Shown: one piece after another, positions 8,301 through 16,700 of the stretch
Position numbering within the stretch: position 1 is the stretch's first letter
Layout of the letters: every line of letters starts with the position of its first letter
Assembly (NCBI GenBank): GCA_026770585.1
Contig: MU647377.1
Span: forward strand, 101,787 to 129,629
Source: Baffinella frigidus
Taxonomy: Eukaryota; Cryptophyceae; Cryptomonadales; Baffinellaceae
DNA: 27,843 nucleotides
Direction: 5' to 3'
The notes under the pieces: generated by a model
Told to the model about the DNA's origin: nothing
Seen by the model: only the letters and a program-made list of their open reading frames with translations
Database searches by the model: none
Translations under genes and position numbers: made by a program

Positions 8301-10699
8301 TCATCGACATTGCTGAGCTCAATAGTCGACCGGCCTCCTGTCATAGGAACCGGTGTTGTGAACAGAGTCAACGGGATCCGCTCAGGAGTCGTCATCATCC
8401 GAGAGGGTCTCTGAAACTGCCCCCCAAACTCCAGAGTTGAAGCCCGCGCAAGGTCCATACCATCAAGGGTCATGATTTCTGACGTTGGTTCCGGATAAAA
8501 GCCCGGCGGCAATCTCCAAAAATGCCAAACTTGGGTCCACGTCGGACGCAACGTCTTGGAAGTCACAGTCTCCCCCGCTGCATCCTTGACAACGATCGAA
8601 TATTCAAGCCTGGCTGCCTGCGATTTCGCAGAAGGAAACGTCATCTTGACGGAGCTCACCACGTGCGATGGAATGAACACCAGCTCACCCGGGCGAGGAA
8701 GCTTGTTCACAAATCGCTTGTAATCCGAGTCGAACTCCTGAAGACTGGCCACCAGACGCTGGCTTGCCTGGGTCACACCATCTCGAATGATGAGATCAGT
8801 CAGAAGAGACCGAAACTTATGCCTGTTTGCTCCGAACTGCCGAAGCTCGTTTTCGAATCGGTCCTTCTGCAGACGCCAGTTCTCGCGAGCTTTCTCAGCC
8901 TGATTCTGCAGCTCAGCATACCTCGCGGTGGCACTGGATTGCTTGGCCTCGAACCATCGGAGGTTCTTGTTGTACCTAACATCGATGAAGCTCTTAGAAG
9001 AAGCGTCCCATGTCCCGTGGATTGAGTTGGTCATTTTCGCGAAGCCCCGGCACCGATCGACCAACGACCAAAGGCTGTCCTGACTCTGCACCTTGTGCAC
9101 GACGCTTTCCAGGTCCTGCCACACGCTCTCCTGCAGCAGGGCGAGGAGCTGAGCTTCGGCTTCGTACACGTCACACAAAGCCTTCGGAACGACGAAGGCA
9201 CCCGAGTCGTCGACCAGCTCAGAGAGGCTGATCTTCAGCACTGCATCGACGTCCTGCAAGCGCTCCCGGAAGATTTGCAGAGCGTCGCGGCTGGTGAGAC
9301 GGTGCGGCGCGCACCGGAAGAACTCAACGAGAAGATCCGCGCAATTCTCCGTGCCCACAACGAGCCCCGAGAGTAGCACATCGAACTTTCCAAACCAGTC
9401 GTGCATGACTGCCTCGGAAGGTGGCGACGGCTTCCACATAGAGCGCACATCCGAGTACAACTTGTCAGGGTTGAAGAACAAAGAGAGGTTGAACACCTTC
9501 CAGTTCACCCTCTGCTCTCCCGTGATCTGCACATTCACGCCGGAATTGAGCGAAGCGCTTTTTCTGATCTTGTCCATTTTCCGCAAAAACGCCGCCTGCT
9601 CGGAGAAGATCGTGCCCGCAAAGGTCTCGGTCACTGCCCGCTGCAGAATCTCGAGAAGCCGCTTGAGCGCCTCCATCGCAGTACCGTCCTGCTGCGGGAA
9701 CTGTATGCACAGATCGTTGGCGAAAAAAACAGCCGCCTCCAGAGGCGAGGACTCGCCTGCCGCCGCCAACGCCTTACCAAGAGGCAGGTAAGAAAACTGC
9801 GCGAGCGAGTCAATCAGCTTCTTGAACGTGGCCCACGTCTCCAACTCGACCGAGGGCTCGACCGCCACGACCTTGTTGTCCGCCGCGTGCGCCATGACCG
9901 GAAACAGCATCCAGAGCTGCTCGATGGCGCGTCTGTACAAGATGCACGGCTTGATCAGCGCCCTGGCACCGACCTCTGGCCCGAGGCTCTTGTCGACGAA
10001 CGAATCCATGTCCTCCTCCACGACGCTGCGCGGATTGTTGACGAAACCGCAGCACGCAGGGACGAAGAGCTGCGAGAGGGTGTCGATGGTGGAAGGCACT
10101 GCGTTGCGCACCTCGCGCAGGATCCGCTCAGGGTTGAGAGTCGGGACGTCCGGCTTGTACTTCTGCGTGATGCGGTTCTGAACTTCGGTCAGACGAGGAT
10201 GCCGCCCCGCGCAAGAGCACGACAGGAAGGCGAAGCGCACCAGCGTACCCTGCACGTTCTTGAGCGCCGCATCGAATGAGGGGATGGAGTCATTGAGCAG
10301 TTCGGACCTGACACGGCCCAGCTCCAAGTCCACCTTCTCGCACAATTCGTCCGCCAACTCTGCCAGCCTCTCGAAATTCCGCTCTTCCGCCGTCGCCGCG
10401 GAGTTCAAATCTCTGCACACGATGTCGAGCTCCTGTCGCAGATCCCGCAGGGCCTGAGGGATCGGCACATTCCGCCCAGGAACGATTCTGCCGAAGGACG
10501 CGCCGTGGTTCTCTTCAAAGACCCAAAACTCTCCCAGGTTCCGTGCTGCGTTGGACAGAGACTGGGCAGCACAGAAGGCCAGGTGAGCGACGAACGAGAT
10601 CAAAATCTGGAAATCGTCCGTCGTGATGAGCTTGGAACAGGCCTTAAGCGTCTTCTCCCGCGCGCGTTCCACCCGTTTCAGACACTCCTCCGCTGCTGC
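2333..10699 (-). CDS. Giant AAA protein exon 2: helical, Ig-like (ASH/MSP) repeats, C-terminus
   Basis: An open frame of 2,788 codons plus stop. Its first possible initiator is a GTG at 10672, it has no ATG near its start, and it abuts the upstream frame, so it is best read as the 3' exon of the same gene (joined residues 5291-8078). Order: helical segment with a coiled coil (about 5867-5917); a beta-rich stretch near 5957-6100; five successive Ig-like units, about 6436-7046, with the F/LGxVxxGxxxxxxxxIxNxG pattern of ASH/MSP/PapD-like folds; then about 1,000 helical residues with an acidic Pro-rich segment near 7880-7960. ASH-type repeats are typical of ciliary, centrosomal and Hydin-like proteins, which hints at a cytoskeletal or scaffold tail. 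The TAA stop at 2335-2333 lies in a telomere-like unit only two codons beyond unique sequence, so the C-terminus may be truncated. It could instead be a separate gene whose start was missed, which I think less likely. Confidence 0.85.
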   Translation of the reverse strand, partial: AAAEECLKRVERAREKTLKACSKLITTDDFQILISFVAHLAFCAAQSLSNAARNLGEFWVFEENHGASFGRIVPGRNVPIPQALRDLRQELDIVCRDLNSAATAEERNFERLAELADELCEKVDLELGRVRSELLNDSIPSFDAALKNVQGTLVRFAFLSCSCAGRHPRLTEVQNRITQKYKPDVPTLNPERILREVRNAVPSTIDTLSQLFVPACCGFVNNPRSVVEEDMDSFVDKSLGPEVGARALIKPCILYRRAIEQLWMLFPVMAHAADNKVVAVEPSVELETWATFKKLIDSLAQFSYLPLGKALAAAGESSPLEAAVFFANDLCIQFPQQDGTAMEALKRLLEILQRAVTETFAGTIFSEQAAFLRKMDKIRKSASLNSGVNVQITGEQRVNWKVFNLSLFFNPDKLYSDVRSMWKPSPPSEAVMHDWFGKFDVLLSGLVVGTENCADLLVEFFRCAPHRLTSRDALQIFRERLQDVDAVLKISLSELVDDSGAFVVPKALCDVYEAEAQLLALLQESVWQDLESVVHKVQSQDSLWSLVDRCRGFAKMTNSIHGTWDASSKSFIDVRYNKNLRWFEAKQSSATARYAELQNQAEKARENWRLQKDRFENELRQFGANRHKFRSLLTDLIIRDGVTQASQRLVASLQEFDSDYKRFVNKLPRPGELVFIPSHVVSSVKMTFPSAKSQAARLEYSIVVKDAAGETVTSKTLRPTWTQVWHFWRLPPGFYPEPTSEIMTLDGMDLARASTLEFGGQFQRPSRMMTTPERIPLTLFTTPVPMTGGRSTIELSNVDDQKFPFEVEVTTTARWVPAAQKLQDETSSSNAQLPSETARMWQQYRSSVPQTEDPPPLRVLDPAGPARITDDSASKHERDLQNFSAMPHNKCLSGVKDSSEKILVRVCDFMNEAEKRVKVPRDRAGLSTLVFGAPALPRGVAGMSGPDLISNINKEVEVVMRLLGTIVDLPVVQPTRKDGQFGTMWTPEMKDACFTCLKEAQQQLLPPSVVGRLAASLSRLAVLTTILNGLHSDSITDFEEGSRSQMDRDIGWMLEHTSAPWKQALINFRDDQMASFALLVPRLRVMGDGKSFFKQLMHDLLSESIPRVLMPPSKDSWMRVFDQKLHHATTVTFSQGPTTTFLVEPAHVSIGFGVVLFGTASPHHELCLMNGTPDALDLELSFVVKDADGETVPDTTNAFFFEGGRTKREVRVPRMSSVTVEVALRVEDGVHQSSLVIHASHGPKPQQSLDPVFEIPVDADVQRVGASLQGGSEVDGVLQVDLGTVMCGSRRSHEVSLQNLCGSSYLVQAQVQNTTSRSKLSVKFLHSAGSSAQSVAHLHARENVQMAIELVGCGDGEDFEVYVLVAFLSEQNLKWIHVTAKIVDHEFQVLCDPSGQMLGRNSPLEFGPVEIGSCAQQCLEIRNTGKVEVVFKASIESSKLFHIFPEGGTVRPDEALRLLVTVKSPVVSKTLTGSLVMFFNKERWSLAMRAEFGTRDLKIFSGPLKVNLKELVVGQGKGPVCLNEILDGIPKKEVTVKFRNTGSLPVEVWLQKNTYFRACDGDGARKQAILPGATLEFETKLISLPPTLGASTKGELVFRTNSRDPSRVTLKHEYNIQIRKAVLEVTPWGCWDLGEVLVGSNSFAEKSIKVHNKGTDAAMEVSITVSAVKGAVLHLKSSKGDEVGLSAMPVGNGRDSNGMLMLEAHLDVEPDFEGGLMFEVCITAMKDLVWAPGSATELTSQMYSLLVVARVAGSESKAPQLSLGRDQFELLRTDCIRQVWTADAYLDETAAGVPAALVVCACSSTSAVSSVLPSLVDPLVPSAFGKAQDLFPEVADCVRAFSPLENMDRDAGRVLTVGQLSGHLKSFADADHFQKILGSLARQVEQVRVLNMNSSSAGVLVRKCCKILSRRGGWGSSAAAGLLALFDDEGKITGVENLLWSLAFANQRRSTAERLPALLVAVGKLQTQGSLVNILEAVSPDFLSDAGALKNAQRFVGQDSRSALGVCRDVVLQGVPESQRLQGFVDMISDLAYRQPVDIQRVVAAPVSMAAILLSQSPQHLAFLQKLEQSLKQLLSPKTPLDRMSQQRDAVEAVVLMLSGGELSDLDPVRDVLKEVFKTDQTASVFRGMDDAGRDAALEVLLQKHGAKVDETGEVDEIARAKIVRARILEALSSFVKMRPLRNFGFREFFDNCCKLCMSVVQPVQRSSFVAVTALQGILKHCHSVSNVTADVTRLVFFESMTLVSQLTGQSLDFLSAKVSTFFESNTAASAVALVQGVGSLAGGISEDRKSKMMDIRRRSLLLQQALQQCPGKLSQQLLDEVAPVVAVSVLEELRSKIAARCVSSAADAAALFEDALECVKKHAEPDGTGEAAVLRAVQAVSRRYCDGLIAALHAMCKETEVKKLSAFLKSFGERTAVAGIDDGEKVKSAWLAMHENALLPRSLKKSVGCGASLLSHQGKELRSGEVKNALLAWRELSGDEQSVSWLVQLLLGAQMQLEGSVAGNSSMEAAAAVVVITSVFTMVKHAAAPQIPVDHWDDGAAKFVDMLSPILPAPPAITDFGLPGLIATDKEEPVLTKASPIPLMGRDHPMPDTPVVDLLAPEDPVLPEGSLEGQASTVSLDPAEMGAEEIEGILKRAQVALSFSEHANSSVVLIGLLDAVVLAVPAARKWLQACTHMSAIAQSETPPDKASQVAQKLFRQGFQVVRLMKAILVLGRPLSQGQRLFPAVETLVRSVADSLLLLAVELREPEPPKYLKELGLLTDGSAFEAFTMPPVRKAAPGQKQVHT
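5430..7265 (-). other. Five Ig-like ASH/MSP-type repeats
   Basis: Unit starts on the minus strand are about 7262 (VSIGFGVVLFGTAS), 6868 (VDLGTVMCGSRRS), 6497 (LEFGPVEIGSCAQ), 6187 (LVVGQGKGP, then VKFRNTG) and 5838 (WDLGEVLVGSNS, then IKVHNKG). The third is the clearest, with the FGxVxxGxxxxxxxxIRNTG signature of ASH domains and a later ..GTVRPDEALRLLV.. strand pair. Units are about 95-130 residues. The first two are diverged and could be another Ig-like class. Confidence 0.7.
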
Positions 10700-10769
10700 C
10701 TGCAGACTGCCAGTGTCAGCAGTGTTGAGCCGGGTTGCGAAGGAGAAATTCGAGAACGCGCACGATCAC
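10700..10769 (-). other. Putative 70-nt phase-0 GT-AG intron
   Basis: The two long frames are offset by one base and overlap as open frames at 10716-10765, so something must join them. On the minus strand a GTGATC donor follows the ACG codon ending at 10770. A pyrimidine-rich stretch (TTTCTCCTTC, about 10747-10738) and a branch-like CTGAC (about 10719-10715) precede a CTGCAG acceptor ending at 10700. Removing 70 nt joins the frames in phase 0, and exon 2 then begins Ala-Ala-Ala-Glu-Glu. A donor at GTGCGC (10763, 64 nt) also works in phase 0. A one-base indel or a +1 frameshift inside the overlap is the alternative. Confidence 0.6.
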
Positions 10770-13700
10770 CGTGCTGTTCCACGTGAGGCAGGCCGGGAAC
10801 ACCGATCTGTCGCCGACACGATTCTGAAGCTCCAGCTTTTTGTCAACGTTGCCCGCGCCCGTCATCGGAACCAACGCCACGATCTTATCGAGAAAAGTGT
10901 TGAGCGCCATTCCGAACTCCTTGACTTCAGTCGCAATCTCCTCGACAGTGTCCATCTGCACCTTCCTCTGCTGCTGCAGCTGCGCATCCTTGGCAGATGT
11001 TTCAGCTTCCAGAAGACCAGCGAGGCGAGCCTGTTCTTCATCGAGGGCCTTTTTTGTAGCAACCCTCTCTTCTTGCAGTGAGAAACCAGACTCCTTCAGC
11101 TTGGACTCCGCTGTTACAAGCCGGGAAATATTGCTCCTGCAATTGGACACCGCGGTTGTCGCCTCCCACACCTCCTTGGAGTGGTCGCCTGAGGAAATGG
11201 CCACCCCCCGGGCAATGGTCTCACGCAGATGGTGTTGCTCGAGGCTGGAAACGAGACCAGCGAAAGACTGCGCGGTGCTGAAAAGTTGCAAGCTCAGGGC
11301 CACCTGCCACGGTGGAAGCACATCACTCGAATGCAGCAGCGAAGAACGAAGCCGGTCAGAGTCCTCGAAAAACCGCAGCACCGTGTCCATCAAATTCGAA
11401 GAGAGCGCGGCCGTCTGCGCCTCGATGACCCGCATTTGCTCAGGAGTGAAAATTTCACGGAGCTTGTCCCCGAGAAGCGTCACCGACTCATCGCACGGAC
11501 GAGTGGCGGACTCCCCACAGCCCGCAAAACTCTGTGCTTTGTCGTCGACCTTCGTGAGGTCGAGGGAGACCCCCTGTGCCAACGCGTCATCCAACATGTC
11601 CTGGCGGATGCTGAGCGGTATGATGTCCGTGTTGTGCGCGAAAAATAACGCCAGCGAATCCGACACGCGCAGCGTCATCGGATTCAAAAGACACGTTCGG
11701 CCGGAGCTCTCATAGTTGCCGACCTCGGCATGCACAGTGTGCGACCTGTTGATCACCGAATGCAGGGAGCGCAGGAGCGTGCCGAGCGTCGAATCCTGGA
11801 GTGATGACTCGGGAGAGCAAAACTGCTGGACCATGCCGAAGGAGAAGACGTTCTTCTGAAGCTGGAGTAGTGCGTCCTCGGAAGGATCCGGAGCTTCAAA
11901 CTGCTTCTGCCGGAACGAGATGTACTCTTCGACAAGCAACGGCATGATTTCAGTCTTCATCGAATCCCACAACAGACCGGCTTTCGACGCCGCGGGAGCG
12001 GCAAGGAAACGCATGCTAACCTCGTGCAGTTTTGTAGCGACCGGCTCGGAAGCGACCGACATGCACCTGTAGAGCTCCGCCAGAGCCTCCGTGGATAAGC
12101 ATTCGTCCAGCTTAGAGACTTCATTTCCCATCAGGCTGACGAGAGAGAGCGCCCGTTGCCAGCACTTCATGTTTGCAGAGCTTGACATGTGGAGGCGCAC
12201 AAACTCCGGGCTGCTGACACCCTTCTGAGGATCGAGACCCACTTGAAGCAACTCTCGCATCGAGTCGTGCACGGACTGCGCCATCTCAAGCGCCTGCCCC
12301 CGACCCTTGGACGAAAGCGAGGAGGGTTCGAGCAGCAGAACCTCCAGGCCCTCGACATCGAACTTCCGTATCCAAGACGTGTTGATGTTCTTCTTCCGCA
12401 GATCGATAGTATCCTGCAGCTTACGCTCCACCTTCCCCAGCCGCAGCTGAAACTTGACGTTCTCCGCATCAGTCGGCGTGCCGGATAGCGCGCTTTGGAC
12501 CTCGTGCATCAGGGCCCGGATGGTCACCAGCACCTCGTGCGGCATAGGGCTCATGCCGCGCGCCTTGTCGTTGGCAGACTTGAGAGACTCCAGGGTCTTC
12601 TCGAGCACAGCATTCGGCGAAGTCGCGTCGCGCTTCGGCACCTGTGCTGCGGGATGATCCTTCTCCGAGGTGACCGACGGCTGGAGCAGGAGGAAAAGGT
12701 TCGCGATCGTGCCGCGGATGTTCATGTCTTTGAGAGAAGCCTGCGGAAGCCCGAGATCCTCCAAAAGCTGGCAGAGAGACTCGGCAGACTCTGTGAGAAT
12801 CTTCTGGTCCGGCAGACGCTCAATCTGCACCTCGTCCGACGAACAGCAGCCAATGCATCCGAGCACGTGCACGCACAGCTTCTGGCAGATGGAAAGCGCG
12901 GCGGAGCTGTCTTCGACCACGTCCCTGGAAAGCCGGTCTTCGACCACGTCCCCGGAGACCCGCTCAAGGTGCTTATGATGCAGCAAGGTGACGAAAACGA
13001 ACAACACCTTGCGCATGCTCAGCACAGCGGTGTCGCACTTCTCGAAGACCACAATCCGCTGGTCCTTCTCGGCCGTGCACCTCCGTTTCACCTCTGAAAG
13101 GACGAGAAGATTCGTGCCTTCCTTCTCCAGAAGGAGCACCCTCTGCAGCACCCTGAATCGATCCAACGGAGACAAATCGATCAAATCGATCAGCTGAGTG
13201 TTGAGAGCCCTCTGAGCCTGGTCGCAGGAAAGGTCCGTGAACACCGCTCCTTTCTTCAAGTTGAGCTGCTCCACGTCACATTTGCACCGCGAAACCGCAA
13301 CCTCGACGTGTTTCCACGCCTCCAGAGGAGAGCTCGAACCGTCCTTCAACTCCTTGGAGAGGTCGTGAAGCAACGTGTCCACCAGCTCCGCGCCCGTCAA
13401 CACATCTGACTCCTTGAGAGTCGTTGACGTCAGCTTCTTGATCCGCAGAAACGCGCTGCCGAACTGCAGTTTCAACGGGTCCAGCTCGCGCGAATCCAGC
13501 ATGTCGAACCACTCATCCACGTTGGCCTCCGCTCCGTCCGAAGCAGGATCGAACACCACACTCTGCAACGCCGAGAAACACGGAATCACGCACGGGTCGA
13601 TCCCGTCTCGGCGAACCACCTCCTCGGCCAAGGGATACGAGTGGGAAGACGCCTCCAACCCCCAAACCCGCATCCCCTGCAGCAGTTTCTGCACCCACCC

Positions 13701-16700
13701 TGTGTGCTGGTTCGCCCCGCTGCCGTTCACGTGCCAGTGGTGCACAAGCACTGCTGAGCGACTCTCCTTGTCCCGTGCGTCGATGACGCAAAGCGACAAC
13801 GGATCCACGCCCTCTGCCTCGCCGCACAAGAACATGATCTGGTAGTGCGACCGCCACGAGTGAGGGTCGACGATTGCCTCGGAATCGATGCTCTCCACGC
13901 TCATGCCCTGTGAGAAGATGCTGCTCTGCGCTCCCTGCACGCCCTGCACGAGGAAAGTTCCGAGCAACATCTGACCGATCGCAGTCGTCAAGAACCCCGG
14001 GTGCGATTTCGCCAGCCTCCCGAACTCGATCTCGAACGCCGCCGCCTCCACCACATTCTGCGAGACGGACAGCCGCTCACCCTGCCTCTGCAGCTCTCCG
14101 AGGAAACCTTTGGCGACGAGAATGCCGGAGGGGCGCTTCTTCAGAAAGATGAACTCCCCCGTCTTCGTGACCTGCTGCCACTCAACGGTGCACCGCTCGA
14201 CCTTCTTGAGCAGCGACGCGAGGTCTTCACGCGCGGCTTCGATGCACGCGTCGAACTCATGCTTCGCTGCTTTAACAGCACGCTGTGCAAGCGCGAGCTC
14301 TCCCGTCAAGGCGTCCTCAAAGGCGTCTCTGTCATCCTGCGCATCGATGATCTGCGTCGCGTAGCTCAGTTGCTCTGCTTGGAGAACCTCCAGCGCCTTG
14401 CTCCTCTGCTCGAGGTTGCTGTCGCCGGATGCAGCAGAATCAGGCGGCGGTGACGCATCAACAGCCACTGATTCGCCCGCAACATCCGCACCACTAGTCC
14501 CAGTCGTTGACGCATCAACCACTGGTTCGCCCGCAACCCCGTCCTCTGCACCACCCGCCCCGGTCGTGACAGACGCAACGCCCAAGCTAGCACCCGCATC
14601 ATCAGCAGGATCTGCCTCGGTCGCCAGAGCAACCCCGGCAGCAGGATCCGCCTCCGTCAGCGTTGCAGACCGCGCGCGATCAGCTTCGGCTTGCGCGATC
14701 TTCTCCTTCACGTCGTCTGCACGCCGTTCTAGGTCCTCGAGGCCCCGCTCCTTCTTCTTGAGTGTCGCCACGGCATTCTTCAGCTGCGCACGGGCATCCT
14801 CGAGAGACTGCGTGGACTCAGCGTGCAGCTCCGACTTCTCGGAGTGCTGGAAATCAGAGACGACCCCGTCGAACATCGCCAAAAACTGACGGATGCTCGT
14901 CTTGGTTTCTGACGTGCAGAAGAGCTCCTCGAGGTGCATCACGTTGTCTGAAGACAGCAACTCTGTGACCGGCGGAGGAATGGCGAGGATGCGGTTGACC
15001 TCCTTGAGCCTGAACTCAAACATGAACCCGTACCACTGCAGCAGGTTGCAGTACGGCATGAGATCCTCGTACTCGCACCCGGTCATTGCCAGCAAGGAGA
15101 GAACGCGAGGGCTCAGGAACTGCCACGACCCGATGATGGGTTCCGTCAAGTTAGTCTCGAATTGCCACTTTGCAGCGCGACTCTCAGACTTCTCCAGGCT
15201 GGAGTGGAACCGCGCGCTCAGCTGCTCCAACAGAGGCGTCTTGAGCGAGGCAGTCCACGACAACGCTGAATGAAGAACAGTCTCCAGCGAATACACCGCA
15301 ACCAGACCTCCCTTCAGAAACTTCTTGAGCTTTGCCTCCACCGAGTCGTTGGCGCTGAGCTTGGAATCGCACGAAAGCACGTGCGAGAACTTCCCCAGCA
15401 CCGTCTTGACGTGGGTCAGCTCCCTTGAGCGGCGCTCGACGTCCTGGAACGACGCCCCTTCCAGAAAGCTGAAGATCTCAGCCCGGAGACTCTCGGCTTT
15501 CCCCCCCAGCATCGCGACGTGCTCATCCCACCTGCTCCTGTCCAGGACATTGCGCGGTTCGTGGCTCTTGAGGAAGAACGGCATGGACTGCGAGAGCCAC
15601 TCGACGCTGGAAAGGTTGCTGGAAAGACTGGCCTTCTTCGCCTCCCCCAACGCCCCTGCAAGGTCCTGCGGACATGCTGGATACATCTCCGAGAAGATTC
15701 CGTCGAAAACCCCGATCGCAAGGTCCATCGCAGAAGCTTCCGGCCGCGACTCCCCCACAACGACAAGGACCGACTTGAGAAGCTGGCAGAGAGCCTCTTC
15801 AAACGCCACCATCTTCGTTACGATCTCCACCGACGCGCTCTTCGTGTCGAGATGCAGCCGCTCGTAATCCCCAGTCTTCTCGATGTCCGACTTGCTGAGC
15901 TCACGGGCGATGATCCCGCGCAGGATCTGCCGATCCACCCCCGACGCCGCAGCAGAGCCGTAGTTCCGCATGATCGACCACACCAGCGCCTGAACAGGCT
16001 GCCCCCCGCCCCGCAGGAGAGACAGCATCGTGCCGACCGTCTGTTCCACGCAGCGGTACGTGAGGGTAAACCCAGTCAAAAACTTCACCCGGTGCTGGTC
16101 GCCCGGGAGCAGCAGGCTCTGGTGGAAACGGATCAAAACCAGCGCGAGCTCCCTCCCGGCAGAAGTCCCGCTGAACTTCAGAAGCACGAGCTTAAACACG
16201 TCCGAGATCTCGACACCGGCGTCCTCCCCCACATCGTTGGAAGCCGCAAGCTCCGCGTCCATACGCGGCAGCCAGATACGGATCATCCGGTTCAAAAAAG
16301 CCGAGGAGAGCTTGTTGGAGTTCTTGCGGTAAATGTTGGCGGTCGCGAAGAAGCGGAACTTGTCCGAGATGGTCAGGTTCTCCAGGCTAAGTTCGTCACC
16401 GTCAGGACTCTCGTAGAGGTTGAGCGTCGGGCGCTCCTCAAGGAGGGAGTTGAGCCGCTCGATGACCTCCGGAGGAGCGCTGTTGACCCCGTCGAGAACA
16501 ACCCACGCGCCGTTCCGAATCGCCTTCACGAATTCCGACTCGACGAACATGAACGAGATCGCCTGGTCGTCGTCGCTGCGGATCGACTTCTCGATCGGCT
16601 TCTCAAGCGCCGAAACGCGAGACGACAGCCGCTGCAGCTCAGAGCGCACGCGCGGCGTAAATGACAGGTCCTTGCTAGCAATGATGCCCGAAATCTGACC

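Noticed and set aside
10670-10672. Independent start of a second gene at 10672
   Set aside because: It is a GTG codon, the frame is already open upstream to 10765, and a splice join restores a single frame.
13700-13830. Possible VWA/MIDAS site around the VIDARDKES segment
   Set aside because: The spacing does not fit DxSxS, and no surrounding VWA-like pattern was seen.
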